From Clostridium acidisoli DSM 12555 (lineage in GTDB: Bacteria; Bacillota; Clostridia; Clostridiales; Clostridiaceae), in contig NZ_FWXH01000005.1 of NCBI RefSeq assembly GCF_900176305.1, forward strand, positions 1 to 64,000: a stretch of 64,000 nucleotides of DNA. Reading direction: 5' to 3'. Numbering within the stretch: position 1 is the first letter of the stretch; each line of letters starts with the position of its first letter. The position numbers and the translations under genes were made by a program. Below, one piece after another: positions 63,738 through 64,000 of the stretch. The notes beneath the pieces were generated by a model. That model saw only the letters and a program-made list of their open reading frames with translations, was not told where the DNA came from and did not search any database.

Positions 63738-64000
63738 ATGTCTGAATCGAAGAAATTAGTCATAGACCTCTCAGATACATTATGTTCTGAATTTGATGAA
63801 GCACTAAAACAAGATTGCAAAAAAAGAAGTGAATTTATTCGTGAAGCAATAATACTATATATAGAGGAAAAGAAAAAAATTCATCTAATGGAAGAGATGA
63901 AAAACGGTTATATGGAGATGGCAGAACTAAACCTTCAGATATGTGAAATGGGTTTTTGTTCTGATATATGTGAATTGAAAGAATATGAAGTTAAGCTTTC
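63738..64000 (+). CDS. mazE: MazE/EndoAI-type ribbon-helix-helix antitoxin (partial, runs off the window)
   Basis: At least 87 residues; the reading frame continues past the end of the window. N-terminal KKLVIDLSDTLCSEFDEAL and KKRSEFIREAIILYIEE form a ribbon-helix-helix, as in the NdoAI/MazE antitoxin of Bacillus, which is encoded directly after alr. The toxin MazF (NdoA) would follow outside the window. AGGAGG is at 63719-63724, which is a long 13 bases from the ATG at 63738; no better in-frame start is visible. The tail has several Cys (ICEMGFCSDICEL), unusual for the family. Confidence 0.85.
   Translation, partial: MSESKKLVIDLSDTLCSEFDEALKQDCKKRSEFIREAIILYIEEKKKIHLMEEMKNGYMEMAELNLQICEMGFCSDICELKEYEVKL

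Overview
The window looks like chromosomal DNA of a low-GC, Gram-positive, anaerobic spore-former close to Clostridium sensu stricto. Supporting this are the very AT-rich sequence with strong GGAGG-type ribosome binding sites and GTG/TTG starts, a flavodiiron-rubredoxin-reductase fusion typical of anaerobes, a GerS-like lipoprotein next to alanine racemase, clostridial RRNPP-type regulators, and a putrescine-to-4-hydroxybutyrate gene set. Function calls rest on motif recognition and gene context only; no database search was run.

Layout. (1) 0-4.4 kb: a GGDEF/EAL-type protein, a GT-C membrane glycosyltransferase and two paralogous coiled-coil proteins, one with and one without a membrane hairpin. 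(2) 4.45-26.3 kb: a long one-directional surface polysaccharide locus. It has an initiating sugar-phosphate transferase, GDP-mannose and GDP-L-fucose synthesis, a nearly complete legionaminic-acid-type (nonulosonic acid) pathway of the GDP-sugar kind, glycosyltransferases including a possible nonulosonic acid transferase, acyltransferases, flippase and polymerase. It ends with the CpsC/CpsD chain-length and tyrosine-kinase pair and a terminator. (3) 26.3-30.9 kb: an opposing HTH/sigma factor pair, then FHA, PP2C phosphatase and YpmS-like genes, the CpsB tyrosine phosphatase that would counter CpsD, and a VanZ-like protein. (4) 31-39.7 kb: an accessory-looking stretch with intergenic structured repeats, a heptad-repeat coiled-coil protein, an RRNPP-type receptor followed by a secreted pro-peptide with internal repeats, a lipoprotein, a class-F-type flavodiiron protein on the minus strand, and a second receptor with no visible peptide. 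(5) 39.7-52.4 kb: putrescine uptake and degradation (aldehyde dehydrogenase, PotDABC, putrescine aminotransferase, PucR-type regulator, Fe-alcohol dehydrogenase, permease, GABA aminotransferase). The two transcription units share an 82-bp upstream block at the same distance from the start codon. (6) 52.5-57.7 kb: a chemoreceptor and a MoxR/DUF58/DUF4129-like operon. (7) 57.8-59.0 kb: an IS1595-like insertion whose transposase appears to lack a catalytic Asp. (8) 59.2-64 kb: the conserved acpS-nnr-gerS-alr-mazE run, with the antitoxin gene cut by the window end.

The strongest candidates for something little described are the RRNPP receptor with its repeat-containing peptide precursor, the repeat family around it, the paired 82-bp control regions of the putrescine genes, and the self-regulating HTH/sigma pair beside the polysaccharide locus.
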